Positions 29,761 through 37,937 of a DNA stretch of 64,000 nt are shown piece after piece. Under the pieces are notes generated by a model. The model was given only the letters and a program-made list of their open reading frames with translations, had not been told where the DNA came from and made no database searches. The position numbers were made by a program, and so were the translations under genes. Source of the DNA: Leminorella grimontii ATCC 33999 = DSM 5078 (GTDB lineage: Bacteria; Pseudomonadota; Gammaproteobacteria; Enterobacterales; Enterobacteriaceae); contig NZ_AUUA01000004.1 of assembly GCF_000439085.1 (NCBI RefSeq), positions 62,001 to 126,000 of the forward strand, in the 5' to 3' direction. The first letter of the stretch is position 1. Each line of letters begins with the position of its first letter.

Positions 29761-30846
29761 ATGGAACTTATTGAGAAACTAAAAAATCTTTCTATGAAAA
29801 TTACTCAGCAAGGAGATAGCATAAAAACGGAAGAAGCAACAAAAAATGCCTTCGTTATGCCATTCATTAATTTCGTCCTAGGTTATGACGTTTTTGACCC
29901 TACTGAAGTTATTCCTGAATTTATTTGTGATATAGGAACTAAAAAAGGTGAAAAAGTCGATTATGCTATTTTAAAAGATGGTGAAGTACAAATGCTGTTC
30001 GAGTGTAAGAAATTGGGTGAACCATTGAATTTAAATCATTCTGGGCAGCTTTTTCGCTACTTTCACGTAACTAATGCCAGAATAGCCATTTTGACGAATG
30101 GACAGGTATATAAGTTTTTCACCGATCTTGATGCGTCAAATAAAATGGATGAAAAGCCATTCTTAGAGCTGGATCTTTTAGATATCGACGAGTATTCCGT
30201 TCCTGAGCTTTCTAAATTAACTAAATCAGATTTTGACGTTGAATCCATTATTAGTGCCGCTGGGGAGCTAAAATACGTCAGTCAGATTAAGAAAGTTATT
30301 TCTACTCAGTTTATAGAACCAGAGGATGATTTCATCAGATTTATAGCCAGTAGGGTTTATGATGGGATGATTACTCAAAAAGTCAGAGAACAATTTACTG
30401 AATTAACTAAAAAGGCGGCTGCACAGTATTTGAATGAGCAGGTCAACGATCGGTTGAAATCAGCAATGAGTGGTATTTCTACTAAATTACCTGCTTCTAT
30501 AGTTGAGGAAGAAAACGATATAAGCTCAACCACCTCGGCGGAAGAAGAGCCAGATAAAATTGTTACGACACAGGAAGAAATTGAAGGTTTCCATATTGTA
30601 AAAGCTATTGTCCGCGCAGCTGTTGATGTGAAGAGAATAGCTATCAGGGATACGCAAAGTTACTGCGGTATTCTTCTTGATGATAATAACCGTAAACCAA
30701 TTTGCCGACTACACTTCAACCGAAACCAAAAGTATATCGGTATTTTTGATTCTGAGAAAAATGAAAATCGTTATCCAATTGATTCTGTTGATGAATTATA
30801 CAATTATGCGGATAAGCTGAAAGAAACGGTGATGTTGTACTGTTAA
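29761..30846 (+). CDS. Lone HsdR N-terminal-type (PD-(D/E)XK) nuclease-like protein
   Basis: The product has 361 residues. The N-terminal domain (about 1-150) resembles the nuclease domain of type I restriction subunit HsdR: conserved FVMPFINFVLGYDVFDP, an EFICDIGTKKGEKVDYAIL strand carrying the catalytic aspartate, then MLFECKKLG with the E-x-K pair and HVTNARIAILTNG. No helicase motifs, HsdM or HsdS gene are present. The middle is helical, and a separate C-terminal domain (about 275-361) has FNRNQKYIGIF and a SVDELYNYADKL helix. The gene is strongly AT-rich against its neighbours, which points to horizontal transfer. ATG 29761 follows AAAGGGA by 6 bases; an in-frame TTG 6 bases earlier is less likely. 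A solitary defence or regulatory nuclease is plausible, but the target is unknown. Confidence 0.75.
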   Translation: MELIEKLKNLSMKITQQGDSIKTEEATKNAFVMPFINFVLGYDVFDPTEVIPEFICDIGTKKGEKVDYAILKDGEVQMLFECKKLGEPLNLNHSGQLFRYFHVTNARIAILTNGQVYKFFTDLDASNKMDEKPFLELDLLDIDEYSVPELSKLTKSDFDVESIISAAGELKYVSQIKKVISTQFIEPEDDFIRFIASRVYDGMITQKVREQFTELTKKAAAQYLNEQVNDRLKSAMSGISTKLPASIVEEENDISSTTSAEEEPDKIVTTQEEIEGFHIVKAIVRAAVDVKRIAIRDTQSYCGILLDDNNRKPICRLHFNRNQKYIGIFDSEKNENRYPIDSVDELYNYADKLKETVMLYC

Positions 30847-30861
30847 TAAATGCATCCTTAA

Positions 30862-30884
30862 GGGGCCGTCATACGGCCTCTTTT
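30862..30884 (+). terminator. Intrinsic terminator of the HsdR-like gene
   Basis: GGCCGT / ACGGCC with a CAT loop, extended by two flanking pairs, is followed by TTTT. It begins 15 bases after the stop. Confidence 0.85.
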
Positions 30885-31006
30885 AACTCCCTCTATCTAA
30901 AAGACTTTGTTCTAAGGTTGTTACATATAGTGATTCGTTGCATCGCTATTTCATCATATGCAATTTATGTGACCGGATCCTCTATTCCCTTTCAACCTTC
31001 ATGATA

Positions 31007-31041
31007 TTGTTATTTGGTTGTATTATGCAACTATATAACAA
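31007..31041. promoter_or_regulatory. Long dyad operator before the MarR-GNAT gene
   Basis: TTGTTAT (31007) and ATAACAA (31041), plus inner GTTG and CAAC, are all symmetric about base 31024; 12 of 14 paired positions match. The dyad ends 15 bases before the ATG and overlaps the expected promoter (TATTATG lies at its centre). Size and position fit an autoregulatory MarR-type operator. Confidence 0.65.
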
Positions 31042-31056
31042 TAAGAGGCTCCCATA

Positions 31057-32007
31057 ATGACGAGCAACACAAACCTGGTCGAAAAAATACGTTCCGCTTC
31101 CCGCCTGATGGTGCGCGAATTGGGCTTTATGAATGCGACGCTGGCGGCGACGGACTACTCTCCCTCTGCGGTGCATGCGCTGCTTGAGATCGAATCGAAC
31201 GAGACCATGACGGCGGCCAGGCTTGCAAAGGCGCTCTGCCTTGAAAAGTCCAGCGTGAGCCGGATGCTTGGCAAGCTGATTAAAGCCGGGGAGCTTGAAG
31301 AGTTGCCCGTCGACGGCGACGGCCGGTTTAAGCAGCTGCGCCTGACGGCCAAGGGCCAGCGTACCGTCGAAGAAATCCACGCTTACGGACGCATGCAGGT
31401 GGAAACGGCGATGCAGCGCCTTAATCCTGCCCAGCAGCAGGCGGTTGCGCAGGGCATTTCCTGCTACGCCCAGGCGCTTAAATCTCGCCGAACGGGGGAA
31501 GCAGGCGCAGCGCCCAGTGAAATAAGAATTGAAGCAGGCTACCGCCCCGGCCTTATTGGTCGGGTGGCGGAAATGCACGCGGCGTATTATTCAACGCATT
31601 CCGGCTTCGGCCAGTATTTTGAAAGCAAGGTCGCTTCCGGCATTGCCGAATTTGTTGGTCGTCTTGATGAACCCTGCAACGGCGTTTGGGCTGTGATACT
31701 TAACGACAGGATCGTCGGTTCCATTGCGATCGACGGTCAGGACTTGGGCAACGGCGAGGCGCATTTACGCTGGTTTATTCTGGATGACGGATGCCGCGGT
31801 AGCGGCGTGGGAAAGATTTTGATTGAGACCGCGCTGGCGTTTTGCGATCGGCACGAGTTCAAGGCCATCCAGCTTTGGACGTTTAAGGGGCTGGACGCGG
31901 CAAGGCGTCTGTATGAATCGCACGGGTTTGTTCTCGTTCATGAGGAAGAGGGCAGCCAGTGGGGGAGCGTGGTGACGGAGCAGCAGTTTACGCGCAAGAG
32001 GCCGTGA
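31057..32007 (+). CDS. MarR-type regulator fused to a GNAT acetyltransferase
   Basis: The product has 316 residues. Residues 1-150 form a MarR-type winged helix (TMTAARLAKALCLEKSSVSRML, then the wing with DGDGRFKQLRLTAKG). Residues 165-316 form a GNAT domain with the acetyl-CoA loop DDGCRGSGVGKILIE and the C-terminal AARRLYESHGF. Such fusions are common in bacteria, but substrates are rarely known. The domain order suggests a sensor in which transcriptional control and acetylation are coupled. AAGAGG lies about 10 bases before the ATG. A dyad operator overlaps its promoter. It converges with the pabBC gene. Confidence 0.88.
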   Translation: MTSNTNLVEKIRSASRLMVRELGFMNATLAATDYSPSAVHALLEIESNETMTAARLAKALCLEKSSVSRMLGKLIKAGELEELPVDGDGRFKQLRLTAKGQRTVEEIHAYGRMQVETAMQRLNPAQQQAVAQGISCYAQALKSRRTGEAGAAPSEIRIEAGYRPGLIGRVAEMHAAYYSTHSGFGQYFESKVASGIAEFVGRLDEPCNGVWAVILNDRIVGSIAIDGQDLGNGEAHLRWFILDDGCRGSGVGKILIETALAFCDRHEFKAIQLWTFKGLDAARRLYESHGFVLVHEEEGSQWGSVVTEQQFTRKRP

Positions 32008-32069
32008 TGCGTTTATCGTTCTCGAACGAGGACACGTTAAATCGAAGTCAATCCACCGGAGAGAGGCGT

Positions 32070-33800
32070 TTACTCCACCCACACCACCTCTCTCCATCCC
32101 CTAACGCTGTTAAAAAACGCCACCCCCTGTGCCTGCGCAAGCAGCTTACGGGGGATGACCGCCTCTTCAATCTTTCCCGCCGCAAGCAGCGCTTCACGCT
32201 CCGTGCCCGGCAGCAGGCCGCAGGTAAGCGCGGGCGTTAGCCAGCGGCCATCGAGCAGCAGCGCGACGTTGCCGTTGACGAACTCGGTGATTTCGTCGCG
32301 CTCGTTGTACAGCAGATATTCATCGTCCAGAGAGGCCTTGGGATAAGCGTCCCGCAGGGTGGTTTTATGGTAGAGCAGCCGGTTTTGGCTGTTGACCGGG
32401 AAGGGCGCCCAGCGGGCGGACAGCGGGGCCGTCAGCGGCGTAGCGGCTTCGGCGCTTAGCTCAAGTTCGCCGTCGGCGTTAAGCAGCAGCCTAACTTTAT
32501 AGCTGCCGTCAGTATGGAGCAAAGCCAGATTTTGCAGGGCTCGCTCGGCCTCTTCCCGGTTGAAGCGAAAGCGGAAATAGCGGGCCGAGGCGGACAGACG
32601 GTTAAGGTGTTTGTCTAACAGGCGATAGCTGCCGTCTTTGAGCAACAGGCTTTCCAGCAGTTGCTCAGGCTGCTGGAGGCCTTTAAGCACGCGCGTTTTG
32701 TCGATGACTTCCTGATACTCGTTTTCCGCGCTGGAGTCCCAGGTGATGCCGCCTCCTACGCCGTAGCGGGCGACGGAGGTCTGCGTGTCGATAACCACGG
32801 TACGGATAGGTACGTTAAACAGCGCTTCGCCCTGTGGCGTAACGTAACCAATGGCGCCGCAGTAAACCTCTCTCGGCAGCGGTTCAAGCTCGGCGATAAG
32901 CCTCATGGTGCTGGCTTTGGGCGCACCGGTGATAGAGCCGCAGGGGAACAGGGCGCGAAAGACGTCGGTCAGCCCAACGTCGCTACGCGTTTTAGCGGTA
33001 ACGGTAGAGGTCATCTGCCAGACGGTAGGGTACTGCTCAACGTCGAACAGGCTAGGGACTTTCACGCTGCCCGGTTCGGCTATCTGGCTCAGGTCGTTAC
33101 GCAGCAGGTCGACGATCATGACGTTTTCCGCCCGATCCTTTTCCGATTCCATGAGCTTCGCGCGCTGAGCCAGATCGCCCTCGGCGTCCAGCCCTCTGGC
33201 GGCAGTGCCCTTCATCGGGCGTGTGGTGATGCTTCCCGCTTTCCAATGGAAGAACAGTTCGGGCGACGCGGACAGGATTTTAAAGCGATCGCAGTCCAGA
33301 AACGCGCAGTAGTCAGCGCGTTGGGCGTCTTTTAACTGTGAGTAGAGCGCAATAAGCGCCGCCTCGTCGCATCCGTCCAGACAGCTTTCAAGCCTAATGG
33401 TGTAGTTGGTCTGATAGGTGTTACCGGCCCAAATCTCTTTTCGAATACGGACAATGGCGCTGCGGTAGCTTTCAACGTCGGTTAACGGCGACCACGCAAG
33501 CGGTGGGGCGATGGCGCTTTTATCCTTTTCGTCGCCCGGTTCGGCATTCTGGTAAATGCCGAACCACAGCAGGGGCATTTCTCCCTGCGGCGGCGTGCGG
33601 TAAAACGGCTGAAAGGCCGGAGCGGCCTCATAGGCGATAAAGCCTGCGGCGTAATAGCCTTGGGCAACGGCCTGCTCCACGTCATGCAGGCATCCAACGA
33701 CTTCATCTACGCGGGACGTTTGAATAATGCGAATGGGGCGACGAAACAACATTGTCCGTTGGTCAAAGTCAAAGCGCAGCGTCACGTTAAGCAACCTCAT
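32070..33800 (-). CDS. pabB: Aminodeoxychorismate synthase component I fused to aminodeoxychorismate lyase (PabB-PabC)
   Basis: The bifunctional 576-residue protein serves p-aminobenzoate synthesis for folate. The N-terminal about 350 residues form a chorismate-binding PabB domain: YQTNYTIRLE, LSASPELFFHW, TTRPMKGTAARG with the family lysine, and GSITGAPKASTMR. The last about 210 residues form a class IV aminotransferase-fold lyase (PabC) with the PLP lysine in LLYHKTTLRDAY. In E. coli pabB and pabC are separate unlinked genes; the fused form is usual in other phyla and some proteobacteria. The ATG lies 14 bases inside the 3' end of pabA, so the two are coupled. Confidence 0.9.
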   Translation of the reverse strand: MRLLNVTLRFDFDQRTMLFRRPIRIIQTSRVDEVVGCLHDVEQAVAQGYYAAGFIAYEAAPAFQPFYRTPPQGEMPLLWFGIYQNAEPGDEKDKSAIAPPLAWSPLTDVESYRSAIVRIRKEIWAGNTYQTNYTIRLESCLDGCDEAALIALYSQLKDAQRADYCAFLDCDRFKILSASPELFFHWKAGSITTRPMKGTAARGLDAEGDLAQRAKLMESEKDRAENVMIVDLLRNDLSQIAEPGSVKVPSLFDVEQYPTVWQMTSTVTAKTRSDVGLTDVFRALFPCGSITGAPKASTMRLIAELEPLPREVYCGAIGYVTPQGEALFNVPIRTVVIDTQTSVARYGVGGGITWDSSAENEYQEVIDKTRVLKGLQQPEQLLESLLLKDGSYRLLDKHLNRLSASARYFRFRFNREEAERALQNLALLHTDGSYKVRLLLNADGELELSAEAATPLTAPLSARWAPFPVNSQNRLLYHKTTLRDAYPKASLDDEYLLYNERDEITEFVNGNVALLLDGRWLTPALTCGLLPGTEREALLAAGKIEEAVIPRKLLAQAQGVAFFNSVRGWREVVWVE

Positions 33801-34368
33801 TCGTATAGTTGGCCAGAAAGTTGTGGATTATTTGTTTTCCGCCGTCGGTCAATATGGCTTCCGGATGAAACTGTACGCCCTCAATCGGCAGTTCGACGTG
33901 GCGAAGCGCCATCACGATACCGTCCTGCGTTTGGGCCGTAATGCAAAGCGCGTCGGGCAGTGTGGCCGCGTCCACCATCAGCGAGTGATAGCGCGTGACG
34001 CGAAGCGGGTTTTGCAGGCCGTGAAACAGCGTTTGCCCATCGTGGTCGATAAGCGCCGTTTTGCCGTGAGTCGGCGTCGGGCAGGGCACGATGCGGGCGC
34101 CGAAGGCGCTGGCAATGGCCTGATGGCCTAAGCAAACGCCGAGCAGGGGGATTTCTCCTGCAAAGCGATGAATCACGGACAGGGTAATTCCTGCTTCTTC
34201 AGGCCTGCCGGGGCCGGGGGACAGCACGATGGCCGATGGCGCAAGCGTGGCGATTTCGCTGAGCGACAGCGCGTCGTTTTTACCGATATGCACTCGTACG
34301 CCGGACTGGCGCAGGTAGTCGTACAGGTTATAGGTAAAGGAGTCGTAGTTGTCGAGAAGCAGAATCAT
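33787..34368 (-). CDS. pabA: Aminodeoxychorismate synthase glutamine amidotransferase PabA
   Basis: The class I glutamine amidotransferase has 193 residues. MILLLDNYDSFTYNLYDYL is the family start. The nucleophilic cysteine is in LLGVCLGHQAIA, and the histidine-glutamate pair is in GVQFHPEAILT. It supplies ammonia to the PabB domain encoded directly downstream. A TrpG-type role is possible by homology, but the paired PabB-PabC fusion makes p-aminobenzoate the likely product. A TAGAAT with TTTCCA 17 bp upstream is a candidate promoter, between the katA terminator and this gene. Confidence 0.88.
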   Translation of the reverse strand: MILLLDNYDSFTYNLYDYLRQSGVRVHIGKNDALSLSEIATLAPSAIVLSPGPGRPEEAGITLSVIHRFAGEIPLLGVCLGHQAIASAFGARIVPCPTPTHGKTALIDHDGQTLFHGLQNPLRVTRYHSLMVDAATLPDALCITAQTQDGIVMALRHVELPIEGVQFHPEAILTDGGKQIIHNFLANYTNEVA

Positions 34369-34435
34369 ACCGGGCCGCTTTTGCTTAAAAGAGCGGTCAT
34401 TCTAGCGAATAGGAGATGAATGGAAAGTGGAAAAT

Positions 34436-34455
34436 GCCCCGCCGAGCGGCGGGGC
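34436..34455 (-). terminator. GC-rich hairpin after katA
   Basis: GCCCCGCC (34436-34443) and GGCGGGGC (34448-34455) form an 8-bp stem with a 4-base loop, 16 bases past the catalase stop. On the minus strand only a short ATTTTCC follows, so termination is probably intrinsic but not very strong. Confidence 0.6.
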
Positions 34456-34471
34456 GGGCAGAGGAGAGGGG

Positions 34472-35914
34472 TTACATCATCTCTTTTACGGCTCTGGCAA
34501 CGCCGTTGCCGTAGTCAGGATGCACCTGTGTAAACAGGTCTATCTGACGCTGGCGGATGTGCTCTGGCACCTGAATCAGCTCGCCGGCGATGCGTTTAAA
34601 CATACGCTCGTGCTCCTGCGGGCTAAGCAGATTAAACAGCGCTCTCGGCTGGCTGAAGTAGTCGGTATCTTCCCGATGGTTCCAGTGATCGGCTGCACCT
34701 TCCAGCGTCAGCGGCGGCTCTCTGAAGTCCGGCTGCTCTTTGAACACGCCGAAGCTGTTTGGCTCGTAGGTTGCGCCGCTGCCGCTGTTGCCGTCCACGC
34801 GCATCGCGCCGTCGCGATGATAGTTATGGAACGGGCAGCGCGGAGCGTTGACCGGGATTTGGTGATGGTTAACGCCTAAACGATAACGGTGCGCGTCGCC
34901 GTAGGAGAACAGGCGGCCTTGCAGCATTTTGTCTGGCGAGAAGCCGATGCCGGGCACGACGTTGGCCGGGTTCATCGCGACCTGCTCCACTTCGGAGAAG
35001 TAGTTTTCCGGGTTGCGGTTGAGCTCAAGCACGCCGACCTCAATCAGCGGCGCGTCTTTATGCAGCCAGACCTTGGTCAGATCGAACGGGTTGTAAGGCA
35101 GCTTGCTTGCGTCTTTTTCTTCAATGACCTGCACGAACAGCGTCCAGCGTGGGAAGTCGCGTTTTTCAATGGCTTCGTACAGATCGCGCTGAGAGCTTTC
35201 ACGGTCTTGGCCGATAAGCTTTTCCGCCTCGTCGTCCATCAGGTTTTTGATGCCCTGCTGGGTGCGTAGATGGAACTTCACCCAGTAGCGCTTGTTGTCT
35301 GCGCTGATAAAGCTGAAGGTGTGGCTGCCGAAGCCGTGCATGTTGCGATAGGAATAGGGCAGGCCGCGGTCGCTAAAGTCGATGGTCAACTGGTGCAGCG
35401 ATTCCGGAAGCTGAGAGAAGAAGTCCCACTTGTAGGTCGGATTGCGCAGGTTGGTGCGTGGGTCGCGCTTAACGACGTGGTTGAGATCCGGGAACTTCAG
35501 CGGGTCGCGTAGGTAGAAGACCGGCGTATCGTTGCCGACCAGGTCCCAGTTGCCCTCTTCGGTATAAAACTTGATGGCAAAGCCGCGGATGTCGCGCTCT
35601 GCATCGGCGGCGCCGCGCTCACCGGCAACGGTTGAGAAGCGGATAAAGAGATCGGTTTTTTTGCCAATCTCTGAAAAAATCTTGGCTCGCGTGTACTTGG
35701 TAATATCGTGCGTTACGGTAAAGGTGCCATAGGCGCCGGAACCCTTAGCGTGCATACGGCGCTCGGGGATCACTTCACGGTCGAAGTGGGCCAGCTTTTC
35801 GAGAAACCAAACGTCTTGCAACAGCATCGGGCCTCTGGGGCCAGCGGTCATTACGTTGTTGTTATCAACGACCGGGGCGCCAGATCCGGTTGTCAGTTTT
35901 TTATCGCTCATCAT
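34472..35914 (-). CDS. katA: Monofunctional heme catalase (small-subunit, clade 3)
   Basis: The catalase has 480 residues and disproportionates hydrogen peroxide. The distal-side signature is [14 protein letters not shown] with the catalytic histidine, the distal asparagine is in [14 protein letters not shown], and the proximal heme tyrosine is in [15 protein letters not shown]. The size is that of small-subunit NADPH-binding catalases such as those of Proteus and Haemophilus, not of E. coli KatE. AGGAG lies 3 bases before ATG 35914 and 6 before the in-frame ATG 35911, so either may be used. No signal peptide is seen; it is cytoplasmic. Confidence 0.93.
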   Translation of the reverse strand: MMSDKKLTTGSGAPVVDNNNVMTAGPRGPMLLQDVWFLEKLAHFDREVIPERRMHAKGSGAYGTFTVTHDITKYTRAKIFSEIGKKTDLFIRFSTVAGERGAADAERDIRGFAIKFYTEEGNWDLVGNDTPVFYLRDPLKFPDLNHVVKRDPRTNLRNPTYKWDFFSQLPESLHQLTIDFSDRGLPYSYRNMHGFGSHTFSFISADNKRYWVKFHLRTQQGIKNLMDDEAEKLIGQDRESSQRDLYEAIEKRDFPRWTLFVQVIEEKDASKLPYNPFDLTKVWLHKDAPLIEVGVLELNRNPENYFSEVEQVAMNPANVVPGIGFSPDKMLQGRLFSYGDAHRYRLGVNHHQIPVNAPRCPFHNYHRDGAMRVDGNSGSGATYEPNSFGVFKEQPDFREPPLTLEGAADHWNHREDTDYFSQPRALFNLLSPQEHERMFKRIAGELIQVPEHIRQRQIDLFTQVHPDYGNGVARAVKEMM

Positions 35915-36408
35915 TTTCTCCTGTAGAAGTTACAAGTCCTGGGTACGCCTAATCTCGGTGTACCCCTTTATTGTTATGCCTATCGTTCTTTTATATCCAA
36001 TCGCTAGGTTCTATTAACTCAATCAGATAAACCGATGCATAGCGGTTTGGTTTCCCGTCGGTCTCAAAAGGCCAATGAACGGGCCAAGCGCGGGTTTAAA
36101 GAAAAAGATGAATGTCTTATTTATTATTTTTTCTCCGAGCAAATGCGCTGTTTTAATTAGAAAATTTCTGGAATGCGCTGCGAATCGGATAATGATAAGC
36201 ATTAAATCACTGTTCCTATTGAATGATAAGTCCTTATCAATAGCAGTGGCTTTATAACGAGAGGGATTTCTTCAGATAAGCCGGTCGGCTCACAGTTTAG
36301 GAATATTTATGACGAAAGTCCGTGGCGAAATGCAGAAGTTTGGTCTACGCACTTGAGGTGCAGGCGACGTACGGGCCGCAGGGGCCCGTACGGTAAAGAG
36401 ATAGGCGG
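35915..36408. other. Intergenic region between katA and tyrP with two Fur-like dyads
   Basis: The gap is almost 500 bases. It contains the katA promoter region and, at 36188-36206, GATAATGATAAGCATTAAA, which agrees with the 19-bp Fur consensus at 16 positions. A perfect dyad, TGATAAGTCCTTATCA, follows at 36224-36239. A 15-codon ORF (36309-36356) has AGGAA upstream and is of doubtful reality. A 10-bp stem at 36368-36392 (CGTACGGGCC / GGCCCGTACG) lies just past the tyrP stop without a T-run. No gene obviously controlled by the Fur-like sites is visible; an unannotated RNA is possible. Confidence 0.45.
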
Positions 36409-37617
36409 TTAGCCGACCTGCGGCAGCCAGCCGAACACGATGCCGAACTGGATGACGATAATCGCCACGCCGAAGACCAGTGCGGTCATTACGCCGAAGT
36501 TCCCACCCGCGACGCGGTAGGTTTGCTGGTGCAGCTTTCGCGTTTGAAGCACCAGCAGAGCGGGAAGCAGCAGCGCCAGAACGGATAGCGCGATAGCCGC
36601 AAAGCCAAGAGCGATAATGAATCCCTTCTGGTAAAACAGCGCAAACATCAGCGGTGGTAAAAAGGTCACGAGGCCGGTTTGCAGCCGTCCTGAAGCGGTG
36701 TTGCGGCGCTTTAAAATATCGGCCAGATAGTCAAACAGCCCCAGCGCAACGCCGAGGAACGAGGTGGCCAGCGCAAGAGCGGAGAACAGGCGTACCGAGA
36801 TCTCCACGCTCGGCGTGCTGACCACTTCTTTCACCGCCTGCAGCAGACCGTTAAGGCCGGACTCGGCGGCGATGATGCCGACAAAGGTGTTGGAATCAAT
36901 CGAGCCCAGAGTGGCAAGCTGCCACAGCACGTAAGCGACCAGCGGAATGCCGCTGCCGATGATGAAAATCTTGCGCAGCTTCGCGATATCGCCGTTCATG
37001 TACTTCACGACGCTGGGAATGCTGCCGTGAAAGCCGAAGGAGGTAAAGATGAGCGGAATAGCGGAAATGGCCAGCCCCTTTTCTAACGGCAGCGTCAGCA
37101 GGTTGACGCTTTTCACGTGCGGCAGCATCAGCGCCAGCATAATGACGAGAAAAACGATTTTGGCGCTGAACAGCATGCGGTTGATTAAATCCACCGTATG
37201 GGTGCTGATGCAAACGATGCCGCCGCCGATAACGGTAAAGGCCAGCGGGCCGAATACGTGGGGCAGGTTAAGGCCAAGGCCGTCGTTAAGGCTAATCAGC
37301 AGCAGCTCTCCTCCGCCGCTGATATAGGCGGCAACCAGCGCGTACATCAGGAACATGACGACAAAGCCGGTTACCAGATTGCCGCCTGCGCCCAGATAGC
37401 GCTTGGCCAAGGTGCCCAGACCGTCGTCGGCGTTGTTATGCTGGTAAACTTCTACCAGCAACAGAGCGGTGTAGCACATCATAAGCCAAAGGATAACCAG
37501 CATGGCGAACGTAACGCCGAAGCCCACGCCAGCGGCGGCCAGCGGCATGGCGAGCATGCCGGCGCCGATAGTGGTACCGGCCACGATAAGGATACTGCCT
37601 AAGGTGCGATTTCTCAC
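36409..37617 (-). CDS. tyrP: Tyrosine-specific transport protein TyrP
   Basis: The aromatic amino acid permease (HAAAP family) has 402 residues and about 11 helices. It matches E. coli TyrP throughout: [20 protein letters not shown] at the start, [20 protein letters not shown] in the middle and [19 protein letters not shown] later. I chose GTG 37617, with GAGG 5 bases upstream, because it reproduces the E. coli N-terminus. ATG 37638 would add 7 residues and has no ribosome binding site. Two TyrR boxes lie upstream. It imports tyrosine with protons across the inner membrane. Confidence 0.92.
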   Translation of the reverse strand: MRNRTLGSILIVAGTTIGAGMLAMPLAAAGVGFGVTFAMLVILWLMMCYTALLLVEVYQHNNADDGLGTLAKRYLGAGGNLVTGFVVMFLMYALVAAYISGGGELLLISLNDGLGLNLPHVFGPLAFTVIGGGIVCISTHTVDLINRMLFSAKIVFLVIMLALMLPHVKSVNLLTLPLEKGLAISAIPLIFTSFGFHGSIPSVVKYMNGDIAKLRKIFIIGSGIPLVAYVLWQLATLGSIDSNTFVGIIAAESGLNGLLQAVKEVVSTPSVEISVRLFSALALATSFLGVALGLFDYLADILKRRNTASGRLQTGLVTFLPPLMFALFYQKGFIIALGFAAIALSVLALLLPALLVLQTRKLHQQTYRVAGGNFGVMTALVFGVAIIVIQFGIVFGWLPQVG

Positions 37618-37765
37618 ACGGACCTCGTTCTTATTCATTATGTTATGTGGGAGCGGTAAACGCGTAAGTCGGCGCTTGCCTGCGACTTAGCGGCTGCCTT
37701 TCATCCAAACGGAAACGGGACGAGAGGGCCGGAATGTTCGCTAGGGTATGTGAGATAGTTATGGC

Positions 37766-37803
37766 TGTCAAACTATTGATACATGTGTAATTTTTAATTT
37801 ACA
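37766..37803 (-). promoter_or_regulatory. Paired TyrR boxes and -35 element of tyrP
   Basis: TGTAATTTTTAATTTACA (37786-37803) matches the strong-box consensus TGTAAA-N6-TTTACA at 11 of 12 positions. TGTCAAACTATTGATACA (37766-37783), 2 bp closer to the gene, matches as a weak box. On the minus strand the weak box contains a perfect -35 hexamer, TTGACA (37771-37766), with TACCCT 17 bp further on as a poor -10. This mirrors the strong-plus-weak box layout of E. coli tyrP, where TyrR activates with phenylalanine and represses with tyrosine. Confidence 0.8.
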
Positions 37804-37937
37804 CGCGAGCGAAAAATAGACAGGCCGTGCTGAATCGATACGTGAAGATAATACCTGCAGGCTATACTCTTTTAGCTGATTATCAATAACAAGCGGCGTA
37901 ACATAGCAACGCGGATAAAAACGGATGGGAGTGGCAC

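Noticed and set aside
30925-30975. Possible ERIC remnant (GATTCGTTGCATCGC) after the HsdR-like gene
   Set aside because: Only about 15 bases resemble ERIC; the conserved core and ends are missing.
32661-33335. 224-codon plus-strand ORF opposite pabB
   Set aside because: It is the antisense shadow of a well-recognised GC-rich gene; the same applies to long ORFs opposite nuo, nrdA, katA and men genes.
35930-36010. Possible OxyR site upstream of katA
   Set aside because: One half (ATAGAACCTAGCGAT on the minus strand) matches at 8 of 10 defined bases, but the second half at the required spacing does not.
36075-36257. 60-codon ORF in the katA-tyrP gap
   Set aside because: It runs through one of the Fur-like sites and the start of the other, has no ribosome binding site and has an improbable composition.
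36368-36392. 10-bp hairpin after tyrP as an intrinsic terminator
   Set aside because: The stem is strong but no T-run follows on either strand; left as a hairpin within the intergenic entry.
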